NCBI GenBank assembly: GCA_944390575.1
Contig: CALXQJ010000011.1
Coordinates: 40,562-104,561 of the forward strand
Length of the DNA: 64,000 nucleotides
Source: an uncultured Spirochaetota bacterium
Lineage (GTDB): Bacteria; Spirochaetota; Brachyspiria; Brachyspirales; Brachyspiraceae
Direction: 5' to 3'
Positions 35,120 through 45,189 of the stretch are shown here, in pieces. The notes under the pieces were generated by a model. That model did no database searches, was not told the origin of the DNA, and saw only the letters and a program-made list of their open reading frames with translations. A program made the position numbers and the translations under genes. Each line of letters opens with the position of its first letter. Within the stretch, counting starts at the first letter, position 1.

Positions 35120-35563
35120 ATGAATAAAAAAATCATAATAGCATCAATTATTATAACAATATTTGTAACTACATCAGCATTTGCTCAAAGACATCATCAT
35201 GATGATTATAATAGAGAACATCATAGAGGTAGAAAATATGAAGGAAGAGGTTGTGGAGAATATGGACATTATGGTGATAGAAGAGAACATGGAAGACACC
35301 ATGGTGATTATGATAGATATTTAACAGATGAACAAATAGAAAAAATAAGACAGTTAAGAGAAGATTATTATATAAAATCTGATAAATTAAAAAGAGAAAT
35401 ATATGTACAAGAACAATTAATAAGAGCAGAAATGTACAAAGAAAATCCAAATCAAAATACAATAGATAATGCTATAGAAGAAAAATCTAAGCATAAAGTT
35501 GAACTAGAGAAATTAAGAACAAAGCTAAAAATAGATATAGATAGAATTAAGCAAAATAGATAA
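35120..35563 (+). CDS. Spy/CpxP-like (LTXXQ) periplasmic protein with His-rich linker
   Basis: 147 aa. Signal peptide ending AFA-QRHHH, then about 45 residues rich in His, Gly, Arg and Asp (for example HRGRKYEGRG, HGDRREH-type runs), then a helical domain of about 75 aa starting LTDEQIEKIRQLRED. The LTxEQ motif and the long amphipathic helices are those of the Spy/CpxP/ZraP family of envelope-stress chaperones and metal sensors. The His-rich part may bind Zn, Cu or Ni. The promoter looks ECF-sigma dependent, which fits an envelope-stress response. Terminator directly downstream. Confidence 0.75.
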   Translation: MNKKIIIASIIITIFVTTSAFAQRHHHDDYNREHHRGRKYEGRGCGEYGHYGDRREHGRHHGDYDRYLTDEQIEKIRQLREDYYIKSDKLKREIYVQEQLIRAEMYKENPNQNTIDNAIEEKSKHKVELEKLRTKLKIDIDRIKQNR

Positions 35564-35591
35564 ATTATATTTTTTCATTGTTATTTCTTTA

Positions 35592-35628
35592 AGCCTGTAT
35601 ACCTATAAGTATACAGGCTACTTTTTTA
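35592..35628 (+). terminator. Terminator of the Spy-like gene
   Basis: AGCCTGTATAC (35592-35602) and GTATACAGGCT (35609-35619) form a perfect 11-bp stem followed by ACTTTTTT. The T-run touches the last codons of the convergent mnmG. Confidence 0.85.
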
Positions 35629-37476
35629 TTTCTTCTTTTTATAATTATTAATAGTAAGTATTAAAATATGAACAACAGACATATCTATCTCAGGTATTTT
35701 TAAAGCCTGTGCTATATTATAAGGTTTATACTGCTTTAATTTATTAACAGCATCTATTTTTACACTTTTAAGTAAAGAGTAATCAAAATCTTCAGGTATA
35801 ATCATATTCTCATATTTTTGTACTTCTTTAATCTCATTTAAATACCTTGAAATATATCCCTCATACTTAATAGCAATCTCCGCATTATCAAGTATAACCT
35901 CACTATTTTCATCTATAAAACTACTAACTGTATTAATACCACACTCAGGACGTTTAATAACATTAGCAAGATTCATCTGCCTACACTCTTTAGCTTCTTT
36001 TTCAAATCCAAGTTCAGCAACTTCTTTTTGAGTTAAATACCTACTATTTAAAAAATCTACTAATATTTGTGTTCTACGCTTTTTATCTTGTACTTTTAAA
36101 TAACGCTCCTTAGATGCAAGTCCAAGATTATAAGAAATTTCAGTTAAACGTTCATCTGCATTATCCTGTCTAAGTAGCATTCTATGTTCAGCCTGAGAAG
36201 TAAACATTCTATGAGGCTCTTTAGTTCCTTTAGATGTAAGATCATCTATTAATACACCTATATACCCATCACTTCTCTTCAATATAAAAGGATCTCTTTT
36301 TTGAATCTTTAAAACAGCATTAATTCCAGCCATAAGCCCCTGACAAGCAGCTTCTTCATATCCACTAGTGCCATTTATCTGCCCCGCTAAAAATAAACTA
36401 GAAATCTTTTTAGTCTCTAAATTAGGCTTAAGCTCTATAGGATTCACATAATCATACTCAACAGCATAAGCAGGCTTTAAAATACGAGCATTTTCAAGTC
36501 CCTTTAAAGAGTGTATCATCAATATTTGAATCTCTTCAGGAAGTGAAGAAGAAAATCCATTAATATAAACCTCATTAGTTCTAAAACTTTCTCTCTCTAA
36601 ATGTAATTGATGACGTGGCTTATCAGAAAAACGAACTACCTTATCTTCAATAGATGGACAATAACGAGGACCAACTCCTGTTATAGCACCACTATACATA
36701 GGAGATAAGTGAATATTTTTTTGTATAAGCTCATGTATAGATGTATCTGTATATGTAACATAACAAGGTTCTTGTTTAATTTCTATTTTTTCTGTTAGAA
36801 ATGAAAAAGGTACAATACGATCATCTCCTGGCTGTAACTCTACTTTATCTAAATCTATAGAGTAAAAATCAACTCTTGCAGGAGTACCAGTCTTTAATCT
36901 ACCCACCTCAAATCCAAGTTCTCTCAAATTATCAGAAAGACCTAAAGCAGGAAGCTCCCCTATTCTACCTGCTGGTTTTTGATACTGCCCTATATGAATA
37001 AGTCCATTTAAGAACGTGCCTGTTGTTAGAATTACAGCTTCTGCTAAATATTCTACCCCTCTTTCTGTTTTTACCCCCTTAACTGTATTATCTTCAACTA
37101 AAAGAGAAACCACTATATCTTGATGAAGAGTTAGATTATCCTGACTATATAAACTCTTAGCAGCCTCATCTCTATATGCATATTTATCTTGTTGAGAGCG
37201 AGGAGCCCATACAGCTTTACCCTTACTACTATTGAGCATTCTAAACTGCATCATAGTCTTATCAGTAATAATACCCATCTCACCACCAAGAGCATCTATC
37301 TCTTTAACAATAGTACCCTTAGCAACTCCTCCTATAGAAGGATTACAAGACATTTGTCCTATAGTATCAAGATTTATAGAAAAAATAATAGTTTTCATTC
37401 CCAATCTGGCAGAAGAAAGTGCAGCCTCTATTCCTGCATGACCTGCACCAACTACTATAACGTCATATCTATTCAT
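35626..37476 (-). CDS. mnmG: tRNA uridine-5-carboxymethylaminomethyl synthase MnmG (GidA)
   Basis: FAD-dependent enzyme of 616 aa which, with the GTPase MnmE, places carboxymethylaminomethyl (or aminomethyl) groups on wobble U34 of tRNAs. The N-terminal dinucleotide-binding motif is [14 protein letters not shown]. Other blocks: [30 protein letters not shown] (with the conserved catalytic cysteine), and [17 protein letters not shown]. The C-terminal helical MnmE-binding domain includes the RPE block. Normal length. mnmE is not in the window. Confidence 0.96.
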   Translation of the reverse strand: MNRYDVIVVGAGHAGIEAALSSARLGMKTIIFSINLDTIGQMSCNPSIGGVAKGTIVKEIDALGGEMGIITDKTMMQFRMLNSSKGKAVWAPRSQQDKYAYRDEAAKSLYSQDNLTLHQDIVVSLLVEDNTVKGVKTERGVEYLAEAVILTTGTFLNGLIHIGQYQKPAGRIGELPALGLSDNLRELGFEVGRLKTGTPARVDFYSIDLDKVELQPGDDRIVPFSFLTEKIEIKQEPCYVTYTDTSIHELIQKNIHLSPMYSGAITGVGPRYCPSIEDKVVRFSDKPRHQLHLERESFRTNEVYINGFSSSLPEEIQILMIHSLKGLENARILKPAYAVEYDYVNPIELKPNLETKKISSLFLAGQINGTSGYEEAACQGLMAGINAVLKIQKRDPFILKRSDGYIGVLIDDLTSKGTKEPHRMFTSQAEHRMLLRQDNADERLTEISYNLGLASKERYLKVQDKKRRTQILVDFLNSRYLTQKEVAELGFEKEAKECRQMNLANVIKRPECGINTVSSFIDENSEVILDNAEIAIKYEGYISRYLNEIKEVQKYENMIIPEDFDYSLLKSVKIDAVNKLKQYKPYNIAQALKIPEIDMSVVHILILTINNYKKKK

Positions 37477-37566
37477 AATGTTCTTTACCGACTCTTTTTA
37501 AGATTTTATACTTGAAAGATGATATATTAAAAAAAATGAATTGTCAAAAATTAATTATAAACAATT

Positions 37567-38700
37567 CTAATTAATATTTTTTATACGCAAAAAATCTAAT
37601 TCAAAGAAAAATGGAATATTCTTTTTAACTTTAACAACATAAAACAAAGTAGAAAGTAATATACCAAGTAAAGCACAAACAAAACCTATATTATCAACAC
37701 TAAAAACTACCTTATAAATAACAAGTATAGATAATGGAGCATATACACCACTAAAAAGAGAAGCAAGTATAAAAAACAACAATAATAATAATATAGGATG
37801 AGATAAAAATATATTGTCAATTATAAAATCAATACTATTATTCTGAAAAACCATTTCCAAATGAAGATACATCATATATATACAAGCTATAATAAAAAAA
37901 CCTATAGAATACATCTTCTCTCGCCTTATAGTAAAACCTATTATAAATAATACAAGTAATACTACAGAATAAAGATAATTAGGAGATATAATAATAATAG
38001 CCATTAATATAAGTTCTATAGTAGTAAAAAGTATCAATATTAAAAAATTCTTTTTAACAGAAGAAAAACCAAAAAAACTATAAATTACTATCTTAGAAAA
38101 ATTATGCTTATACTCCATATATATATGTCTAAAATAGCTAATAAAAATTAAAGCTATAGAAATTAAAAATAAAATAGGAAGAATAGTTACAGATACAATA
38201 AAAGATGAAGTAGCATTAACAATATCATCATCAACATTTAAAAACTTACTTTTAAATGAATTATCATTAATATTAACATAAGCAAACTCTTCATAAGAAA
38301 TATTAGTATTACCAGTAGAACCAACATACAAAATATGAATAAGCAATACACCAGAACCAGAAGAATTAAAATGTAATTTAGCAGTAGCTACACCATTATC
38401 ATCAGTAGGTATAATATAAACATTTGTATTTACAACTTCATATTCACTATCTATATTATGAGAAGGATTTTTTACTTCAAAAGTAAAAACACTAGGGTTT
38501 AATGATGTAAAACGAACAAGTCTATTAACAAGCGGAAGCTTACGACGCTCTATCATAATAGAAAATTCATCTTCCTCTTCATTAAAAGAAAAAGTATTTG
38601 TCTTATTATATATAAAATTATACTCCATAGCTCTATTTGAAGCCTGAGAATACACAATAGCTTCTATTATAAGGAAAAATAATAACAAATACTTATACAT
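37567..38700 (-). CDS. Membrane protein with signal peptide and exported beta domain, unknown function
   Basis: 377 aa. A signal peptide (about residues 3-18) is followed by an exported domain of about 130 aa with an immunoglobulin-like strand pattern (FTFEVKNPS, GVATAKLHF, GSGVLLIHIL) and then about six membrane helices from residue 165 to near the end. A tandem arrangement of exported sandwich and membrane bundle is clear, but I do not recognise the family. It lies between mnmG and groES on the same strand. Confidence 0.6.
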   Translation of the reverse strand: MYKYLLLFFLIIEAIVYSQASNRAMEYNFIYNKTNTFSFNEEEDEFSIMIERRKLPLVNRLVRFTSLNPSVFTFEVKNPSHNIDSEYEVVNTNVYIIPTDDNGVATAKLHFNSSGSGVLLIHILYVGSTGNTNISYEEFAYVNINDNSFKSKFLNVDDDIVNATSSFIVSVTILPILFLISIALIFISYFRHIYMEYKHNFSKIVIYSFFGFSSVKKNFLILILFTTIELILMAIIIISPNYLYSVVLLVLFIIGFTIRREKMYSIGFFIIACIYMMYLHLEMVFQNNSIDFIIDNIFLSHPILLLLLFFILASLFSGVYAPLSILVIYKVVFSVDNIGFVCALLGILLSTLFYVVKVKKNIPFFFELDFLRIKNIN

Positions 38701-38730
38701 TAAAAAAATCCTAAAAAACTATATAGTAAA

Positions 38731-38781
38731 TTAAAAAAAGAACACCTAAAGAAGTACAATATACTCCAAAAAGCGTTCTTT
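38731..38781 (-). terminator. Terminator of groES
   Basis: AAAGAAC (38737-38743) and GTTCTTT (38775-38781) pair around a loop that has further weak pairing; on the minus strand it is followed by seven T. 25 bp after the groES stop. Confidence 0.65.
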
Positions 38782-38806
38782 ACTATAAACAAAAATAAAA
38801 TATTTC

Positions 38807-39073
38807 TTACTTTATAAGAGCAACTATTTCTTCATTTTTTACTATTAAGTATTCAACATTATCTTCTTTAATTTGAATACCCGCATATTTATCATATATA
38901 ACTATATCACCTTTTTTAACTTTAATACAATCACATTCTCCAATTTCAACAACTTCAGCTTTTTGAGTTTTTTCTTTAGCTGTATCTGGAAGTAAGATAC
39001 CTGATGAAGTTTTTTCTTCTTGTTCTAAAACTTTTAATAATACTCTATCTGCTAATGGCTTAATAGATGACAT
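38807..39073 (-). CDS. groES: Co-chaperonin GroES
   Basis: Heptameric lid of the GroEL chaperonin, 88 aa (usual 94-97). Motifs: PLADRVLLKVLEQEEKTSSGI with the mobile loop, LPDTAKEK, KKGDIVIYDKYAG. The short length comes mainly from the region around residues 50-60. groEL is not adjacent, as the next gene on this strand is unrelated. A good sigma-70-type promoter precedes it and no CIRCE element is visible, so HrcA control is not supported here. Confidence 0.93.
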   Translation of the reverse strand: MSSIKPLADRVLLKVLEQEEKTSSGILLPDTAKEKTQKAEVVEIGECDCIKVKKGDIVIYDKYAGIQIKEDNVEYLIVKNEEIVALIK

Positions 39074-39142
39074 TTTATTTTCTCCTTAAATAAATTTAAA
39101 ATAAACTTAAATATAAAGTATTAAAATTCTAAACTCAAAGTA

Positions 39143-39170
39143 AGTATATACTAATATAATAAAAAGTCAA
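39143..39170 (-). promoter_or_regulatory. Promoter of groES
   Basis: On the minus strand TTGACT (39170-39165), a 16-bp spacer and TATACT (39148-39143), about 70 bp before the ATG at 39073. Confidence 0.55.
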
Positions 39171-39258
39171 CAATTCAAAACAAATCATACAATTTACTAA
39201 AAAATGAAAATACATTATAATACTCTCTCAAAAATAATAAAAATTATGGAACAATAAA

Positions 39259-41928
39259 ATGCAAGAAACTCTTTTTGATATAAATCCAGAAAATAATAAA
39301 AAAATAGAAGATATAAAACTCACTCCTATGATGAAACAATATATGGATATTAAAGAAAAATATTCAGACTGTTTACTTCTATTTAGAATGGGTGATTTTT
39401 ATGAAGTATTCTTTGATGATGCAAAGATAGCTTCAGACATATTAGGACTTACTATTACAAAAAGAGCAAATACTCCTATGGCTGGTGTTCCATATCACTC
39501 TATAGATAATTATCTTGCTAAATTAATAAAAAGTGGAAAAAAAATTGCTATATGCGATCAAGTAGAAGATCCAAAGCAGGCTAAGGGTATTGTAAAAAGA
39601 GAAGTGACTCAAGTAATAACACCTGGTACTATATCTGAAAATAAATATTTAGAGTCTAAAAGTAATAATTATTTAGCTTCTATAATAGTGTCAAAAACAA
39701 AAGTTGCTATATCTGTTTGCGATATTTCTACTGGGGAATTATCTTGCACTGAAATAGAAAATGAAAATAAAGCAGAACTTATAAATGAACTATGCGAAGA
39801 GATTATAAGGTTTTCTCCAAAAGAAATTATGACTTTGGAAGCTATAAGCGAAAATGAAATAATAAAACAAGTAAAAGATAAATTTCCAAATATATTCTAT
39901 AGTACAACAGCAAATTACACAGGAGAAAAATCATACGCATATAAAACTTTAATAAATCATTTTAAAACAAAATCATTAAAAAGTTTTGGAGTAGAAGATA
40001 ATGAATTGTTAATATCTCTATTAGGTTCTATGATTTTTTATGTTAAAGAATTATCAAAAACATCATTAGAGCATATATCAAATATTAAAATATATAATAG
40101 AAAAGATTCTATGATATTAGACTATGCTACAGTGTCAAGCTTAGAATTATTAGAGACTATTAGAAATGATAATAAAAAAATGACACTATTTCACACTATA
40201 GATAAAACAAAAACATCTATGGGTGGAAGATATTTAAAAAGAATATTAGTAGAGCCTCTATTACAAAAAGAAGAAATAGATAAAAGACTAAATAATGTTG
40301 AGTATTTTTATAACAATACAAAACTACTTTATAAAATAGTAGATATAATTTCTGATATAGGCGATATAGAAAGAATAGCTTCTAAATTAGTATCTGAGAG
40401 AATTAACCCTAAGGAGATGGTATCTCTAAAGAAATATTTATTTTCAAGTGTAGAGACTATTACAGAACTTGCTACGAATAATTTTACTGAGGTAAACTTA
40501 GAAGAAATTGATGATATTAAATTAGTAGCAAATTTGATAGAAAGAGCTATATTAGAAGATCCTAAACTTGTAGTTAATGAGGGAGATATTATAAATCCTT
40601 CGTACGATGAAACTTTAAAAAAGTATAATGAAGCAAGAGTTGAGGGCAGAACTTGGATTAGCGAATTGGAGTATCAATATAAACAAGATACTGGTATAAA
40701 TAATCTAAAGATAAGATATAATAATGTAATAGGATATTATGTAGAGGTTACAAAGTCAAACTCTTCATCAATGTCTAATACATTTATAAAAAGACAAACA
40801 TTAGTAGGAAGTGAAAGATATACAACTAGCAAATTAATGGAATTAGAACAAACTATAAATGAAGCTAATGAAAAAAGTTATTCTTTAGAGTTTGAAATAT
40901 TCAAACAAGTGAGAGATGAGTGTGGTAAATACTTAGAGTCTATACTAAAAATAGCAAAAATCATAGCAGAAATAGATGTATATAGTTCACTTGCAGTACT
41001 TGCATTAGAGGAAAATTATAATAAACCAGAAATAACAGAAGATGGAATTATAGATATAAAAGAAGGGAGACACCCTGTAGTAGAAAAACATCTTAATAAT
41101 GATAGCTTTATATCTAATGACACATACTTAGATAAAGAAAAAGAACATCTCTTAATTATAACAGGTCCTAATATGAGTGGTAAGAGTACATATTTAAGAC
41201 AAACAGCATTAATAGTATTACTTGCTCAAATTGGTTCTTTTGTACCTGCTAAAAGTGCAAAAATATCTATAGTAGATAGAATATTTACTAGGGTTGGTGC
41301 TTCTGATAATATTGCTAAGGGAGAGAGTACATTTTTAGTAGAGATGAATGAAACTGCTTATATACTTAATCATTGTACTAATAATAGTTTAATTATAATG
41401 GATGAAATAGGACGTGGTACTTCTACTTATGATGGACTTTCTATAGCTTGGTCTATAGTAGAATATTTATCATCTGAAAAAAATAAAAAAGCAAAAACAT
41501 TATTCGCAACACATTATCATGAACTTACAATGCTTGACAAATTGGAAGGTATTAAAAACTATAAAGTATTAGTAGAAGAATATAAAGATGAAATTATATT
41601 TATGAAAAAGGTTATAGAGGGTGCTACCAAATCAAGCTATGGTATTTATGCTGCACAAATTGCAGGTGCTCCAAGTATTGTTATTAAGCGTGCTAAGGAG
41701 ATATTAAATACTTTAGAAAAAGATGCAAGTATACAAGTAGAAAATATAGAGTTTAATAATAAATTATATAATAATAATGAAGAAAATACAGTAGAGAAAA
41801 AATGCATAGAAGAGAAAATTATAAACAAAATAAGCCCTATAGAAGAAGAGATTAAAGATCTAAATATTAATAATATAACTCCACTTGATGCTTTAAATTT
41901 AATTCACAAATGGAGAAATAATTTATAA
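39259..41928 (+). CDS. mutS: DNA mismatch repair protein MutS
   Basis: Mismatch-recognition ATPase, 889 aa. The N-terminal mismatch-binding motif is FRMGDFYEVFFDDA with the Phe-x-Glu that stacks on the mismatch. The ATPase domain shows Walker A ITGPNMSGKSTYLRQ, DEIGRGTSTYDGLS (Walker B and signature) and ATHYHEL. The N-terminus starts QETLFDINPE, and the C-terminal tail carries the dimerisation and clamp region. mutL is not in the window. It may limit, or by its status influence, slippage at the pentanucleotide repeats at the far end of the window; this is inference only. Its stop overlaps that of the convergent gene by six bases. Confidence 0.97.
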   Translation: MQETLFDINPENNKKIEDIKLTPMMKQYMDIKEKYSDCLLLFRMGDFYEVFFDDAKIASDILGLTITKRANTPMAGVPYHSIDNYLAKLIKSGKKIAICDQVEDPKQAKGIVKREVTQVITPGTISENKYLESKSNNYLASIIVSKTKVAISVCDISTGELSCTEIENENKAELINELCEEIIRFSPKEIMTLEAISENEIIKQVKDKFPNIFYSTTANYTGEKSYAYKTLINHFKTKSLKSFGVEDNELLISLLGSMIFYVKELSKTSLEHISNIKIYNRKDSMILDYATVSSLELLETIRNDNKKMTLFHTIDKTKTSMGGRYLKRILVEPLLQKEEIDKRLNNVEYFYNNTKLLYKIVDIISDIGDIERIASKLVSERINPKEMVSLKKYLFSSVETITELATNNFTEVNLEEIDDIKLVANLIERAILEDPKLVVNEGDIINPSYDETLKKYNEARVEGRTWISELEYQYKQDTGINNLKIRYNNVIGYYVEVTKSNSSSMSNTFIKRQTLVGSERYTTSKLMELEQTINEANEKSYSLEFEIFKQVRDECGKYLESILKIAKIIAEIDVYSSLAVLALEENYNKPEITEDGIIDIKEGRHPVVEKHLNNDSFISNDTYLDKEKEHLLIITGPNMSGKSTYLRQTALIVLLAQIGSFVPAKSAKISIVDRIFTRVGASDNIAKGESTFLVEMNETAYILNHCTNNSLIIMDEIGRGTSTYDGLSIAWSIVEYLSSEKNKKAKTLFATHYHELTMLDKLEGIKNYKVLVEEYKDEIIFMKKVIEGATKSSYGIYAAQIAGAPSIVIKRAKEILNTLEKDASIQVENIEFNNKLYNNNEENTVEKKCIEEKIINKISPIEEEIKDLNINNITPLDALNLIHKWRNNL

Positions 41929-42453
41929 AACCTTACTTATATAATCATTAAACAATGTATTTGAAAAATCTGTTTTGCTTAAAGCTTCTTTCAACCCTAC
42001 CAAGCTTATATTATATTCCTTACCATCTAAATTAGGCTTAATACTCAATGTTTTACTTTTTATTAGGTCTTTAAAAAATACAACTATTTCATCTTCTTGA
42101 GTAATACCAAAACTTGGAGAAATAGTATACAATATATCAAAGTTTTGTTTTGAAGATCTTACAGCAGGTTCTACTATTTGAGATTTTTTATTATCAAAAT
42201 TATATTCTAAAAAAGGAATACTCTCATCTACCTTATAATCAAACCAAGATAAAGTAATATTAACTTGATTTCTACGAAAAGCAATATATACTTCAAGCGA
42301 ATTATCTATAGTAGTAGATATAGTTACACTTTTACTATCAGTATTTTCATAATAAATAGTCTTTACAGTCCAATTATTATAATTAGTAACACTCACTTCA
42401 GAAAAAGCTATCATATAAAAAGAAAATAAAATTATAGTAGCAAATTTTTTCAT
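41923..42453 (-). CDS. Exported protein of unknown function
   Basis: 176 aa with a signal peptide (about residues 3-18, cleavage near AFS-EVS). The mature protein is beta-strand rich (SKSVTISTTIDNSLEVYIAF, cut here at 20 residues), with no recognisable domain. Immediately downstream of the small membrane-protein gene at 42464 and probably in one unit with it and the TPR lipoprotein-like gene upstream. Convergent with mutS. Confidence 0.6.
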   Translation of the reverse strand: MKKFATIILFSFYMIAFSEVSVTNYNNWTVKTIYYENTDSKSVTISTTIDNSLEVYIAFRRNQVNITLSWFDYKVDESIPFLEYNFDNKKSQIVEPAVRSSKQNFDILYTISPSFGITQEDEIVVFFKDLIKSKTLSIKPNLDGKEYNISLVGLKEALSKTDFSNTLFNDYISKVL

Positions 42454-42463
42454 AAGTATATAA

Positions 42464-42928
42464 CTACTCCTTTATAATCTTATCCACCTTAACAGATTTA
42501 GGAATGTCATCATTATCAACAACCTTTTTTAAAATATATTTCTCAAAATCAGCCTCAGCTATATAATAGTTATTTCTAAGTCTAAGTACAACATTCAAAG
42601 CTTCATTTATACTCTTATTATTCTTCTGATATGCATATACTAAAATCTTAATTAAAGATAAAGTAGAAGGTAGTCCTATATAAAGAATTGCTATGCTAAT
42701 AGATGGTATTGTAGAAATAGTAGAAGCCAATATCACATGATTTTTCTTTTTAAAAGCCTTAGAAGAAACTATAGTAGTAGTAGCCATAATAACGCCACCA
42801 ATAAGAACTCCCCAAGCTATTTTTCCTGTATTTTTTATATTTGCAACTTTTCTTGAAAGAGTAGCTTCTATATGTATAGTGTCTCTATCTTCAAGTAAAG
42901 CATCTACTAATTCTTCTTCTGTTTTCAT
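42464..42928 (-). CDS. Small membrane protein of unknown function
   Basis: 154 aa. Starts with a hydrophilic stretch (EEELVDALLEDRD), then two or three membrane helices at about residues 37-60 and 65-100, and a charged C-terminal tail ending in a helical KIIKE. No signal peptide. No family recognised. It overlaps neither neighbour but the 10-bp and 35-bp gaps suggest one transcript with 41923-42453 and 42964-43776. Confidence 0.55.
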   Translation of the reverse strand: MKTEEELVDALLEDRDTIHIEATLSRKVANIKNTGKIAWGVLIGGVIMATTTIVSSKAFKKKNHVILASTISTIPSISIAILYIGLPSTLSLIKILVYAYQKNNKSINEALNVVLRLRNNYYIAEADFEKYILKKVVDNDDIPKSVKVDKIIKE

Positions 42929-42963
42929 AAATACTACCTAACCTCATATTACTTATACAGTTT

Positions 42964-43776
42964 TTATGTTAATTTTTTTGGTATTCTTACATTTTGTAAA
43001 GCTTTTAATCTTTGTACTATAGATTTCTCTACTTCAAAATTAGAAGGCTCCAAATTTTTAAACTCATACTTATTAGCCAAAATTAAGTATTCCTTTTCAC
43101 TAACATAATTACGCATTTTTCTATAAATAATAGATATTCTAAATAAAGATAACTTTTGTCTATATCCATTTAAATATGCTTTTCTATAAAAATCAATAGA
43201 AGCAGTACTTCTATTTCTCTCATCATAATGCTCTGCAAGCTTAAAATATATTCTACCCCTCTCAGCTTTGTCAAAAGTTCTATCTGCAAGATCAGATATT
43301 TCTTTTTCTATGATGGCATAATTTTCTTCATCAATTAGTTTTTCATAAATATTAAGCAAATTAAAGTATGAATCCAATTTATAAGCAGGTATAGAGAAAT
43401 TAGTATAAAGCTCTATAGATTTTTTATACTCCTCAATAGCAAGTCTATAACTAGCAGCACCACCAGCATCAGCAGGATCCCCAGCTTCTCTCTCATAAAT
43501 CATACCAAGATAATAATGAGCATCGGCACTATCAGGATAATAAGACAAAGTTTGATTCATAAGATACAAAGCATAAGAAGTATCGCCCTGATGTAAAGCC
43601 CTCTTAGCTTCTCCTATATATACCCATACTGGTTGCCTTTGAGTACCAAATACTGTTTTATAAGCATTGGTATCAAGTCTAATAGAAGAATACTTCTTTT
43701 CTTCTACATTATTAGTTGTATTTTGAGCATAAATATTTATAGAAATCAAAATAAAAGAAATAAATAATTTTTTCAT
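42964..43776 (-). CDS. Exported TPR-repeat protein
   Basis: About 270 aa. I start at the ATG at 43776, which gives a typical signal peptide (MKKLFISF..., cleavage near IYA-QN); a GTG two codons earlier is also in frame. The mature part has TPR-like helical repeats: DTSYALYLMNQTLSYYPDSA, DAHYYLGMIYERE, and GRIYFKLAEHYDER. An extra inserted helix pair (AGDPADAGGAASYR) interrupts the second repeat. A periplasmic scaffold role is inferred from signal and fold. Confidence 0.7.
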   Translation of the reverse strand: MKKLFISFILISINIYAQNTTNNVEEKKYSSIRLDTNAYKTVFGTQRQPVWVYIGEAKRALHQGDTSYALYLMNQTLSYYPDSADAHYYLGMIYEREAGDPADAGGAASYRLAIEEYKKSIELYTNFSIPAYKLDSYFNLLNIYEKLIDEENYAIIEKEISDLADRTFDKAERGRIYFKLAEHYDERNRSTASIDFYRKAYLNGYRQKLSLFRISIIYRKMRNYVSEKEYLILANKYEFKNLEPSNFEVEKSIVQRLKALQNVRIPKKLT

Positions 43777-43845
43777 AATCACGATAATCTTAAAACATAA
43801 TTTGTTTTATTTTCGTCATAAAAATGATTTCTATTATAGATTTTT

Positions 43846-44640
43846 TTAAGATAAATACTTATTAACAATAGGATCATCTTCTAAAGCTGTTAAAATTTCA
43901 AATCCATCTTCTCTAACTGCAACAGTATGTTCATAATGAGCAGATAAAGAACCATCCATAGTAATAACAGTCCAATCATCAGAATCATCAATATAAATAT
44001 TAGGTTTACCAATATTAACCATAGGTTCAATAGCAATTACCATATTTGTTTTGAGAATAGCACCAGTTCCTTTTTTACCTCTATTGGGTACATTAGGTTC
44101 TTCATGTAAATTAGCACCAACACCATGCCCTTGAAACTCACGAACTAAAGAATATCCAGCACTCTCTATAGTATTTTGTATAGCATTAGATATATCACCA
44201 ACATGAGAACCATTTTTAATAGTTTTAATACCATTGAAAAAAGATTCTTGAGTTTTTTCTATTAAATTACGAGCCTCATCAGAAACATTGCCAACCATAA
44301 AAGTAAAAGCTCTATCAGAGTGATACCCCTTATAATAAACACCAATATCAATACCTATAATATCACCATCTTGTAAAATCTGATCTTTTTTAGGAACACC
44401 ATGTATAACAGCATCATTAACAGAAGAACAAATAGAAGCAGGAAAAGGAGGATTGCCATAACCTTTAAACGAAGGTTTTGCATTATACTTTCGAATTCTA
44501 TCATAAACAAACTTATCAAGCTCTTTTGTAGAAACTCCAGGCTTAACAATATCTTCTAAATCCTTAAAAACATTAGCAAGTATATGCCCACTTTCTCTCA
44601 TTAGATTTATTTCTACATCTGTTTTTATCTTTATAGCCAT
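43846..44640 (-). CDS. map: Methionine aminopeptidase, type I
   Basis: Removes the initiator Met from nascent proteins. 264 aa, typical for type Ia. Metal ligands lie in IGIDIGVYYKGYHSDRAFTF (two Asp), HGVGANLHEEP (His) and the Glu residues in IAIEPMVN and HYEHTVAV. The conserved active-site His is in SSVNDAVIHGVP. Cytoplasmic. Followed by the bactofilin gene upstream on the same strand at 35 bp, perhaps one unit. Confidence 0.96.
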   Translation of the reverse strand: MAIKIKTDVEINLMRESGHILANVFKDLEDIVKPGVSTKELDKFVYDRIRKYNAKPSFKGYGNPPFPASICSSVNDAVIHGVPKKDQILQDGDIIGIDIGVYYKGYHSDRAFTFMVGNVSDEARNLIEKTQESFFNGIKTIKNGSHVGDISNAIQNTIESAGYSLVREFQGHGVGANLHEEPNVPNRGKKGTGAILKTNMVIAIEPMVNIGKPNIYIDDSDDWTVITMDGSLSAHYEHTVAVREDGFEILTALEDDPIVNKYLS

Positions 44641-44675
44641 TATAATATTCCCTATTTTATTTAAGAAGTTTATAA

Positions 44676-45107
44676 TTATTCTACATTATTAGTATTTTCA
44701 TTATTAATAGAGTTTTCATTTTCTTTAGTTAAAGAAAATGATTCTTCTACTACTTTTGTAATATTCTTTTTTTGTCCACCAGTAATAGTAACAGAACCCT
44801 GTATAACAGCACCCTCAGCAACATCTATCTTAGGAGCTTCTATATTCCCTAAAACTCTACCAGTCTCTATTAAAATAACTTCTTTTTTAGCATCAATATT
44901 TCCAATTAAAGTACCAGCTATAGTAATAGACTCTGTAATAATAGTACTAGTTTTTACTTTACCATTAGTACCTATAATTAGATGTCCGTCTATTTTTAAA
45001 TCTCCCTCAAATTTACCATCTATTTGAAAAGAACCTTTTACAATAAAAGTACCATTAAAATTAGAACCATCACCTATAATACTATTTACAAATTCCTTCT
45101 TAGCCAT
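44676..45107 (-). CDS. Bactofilin (polymer-forming cytoskeletal protein)
   Basis: 143 aa. I start at the ATG at 45107, which follows AGGAG; a TTG frame four codons upstream lacks a site. The central part is the repetitive beta-helix of bactofilins: IVKGSFQIDGKFEGDLKIDG, VKTSTIITESITIAG, AKKEVILIETGRVLG and APKIDVAEGAVIQGSVTITG. The N-terminus is short and the C-terminal tail is low in complexity. It forms nucleotide-independent filaments that scaffold cell-wall or envelope processes. Its role in a spirochaete cell shape is inference. Confidence 0.88.
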   Translation of the reverse strand: MAKKEFVNSIIGDGSNFNGTFIVKGSFQIDGKFEGDLKIDGHLIIGTNGKVKTSTIITESITIAGTLIGNIDAKKEVILIETGRVLGNIEAPKIDVAEGAVIQGSVTITGGQKKNITKVVEESFSLTKENENSINNENTNNVE

Positions 45108-45189
45108 AAATAAATACAACTCCTAAATATAATCAACTAATTGTATAAGTATAAAAATAAAATGTCAATATTTTTTAAATTTCTTTAAA

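Noticed and set aside
39074..39258. CIRCE element before groES
   Set aside because: No TTAGCACTC/GAGTGCTAA inverted repeat is present in the gap.
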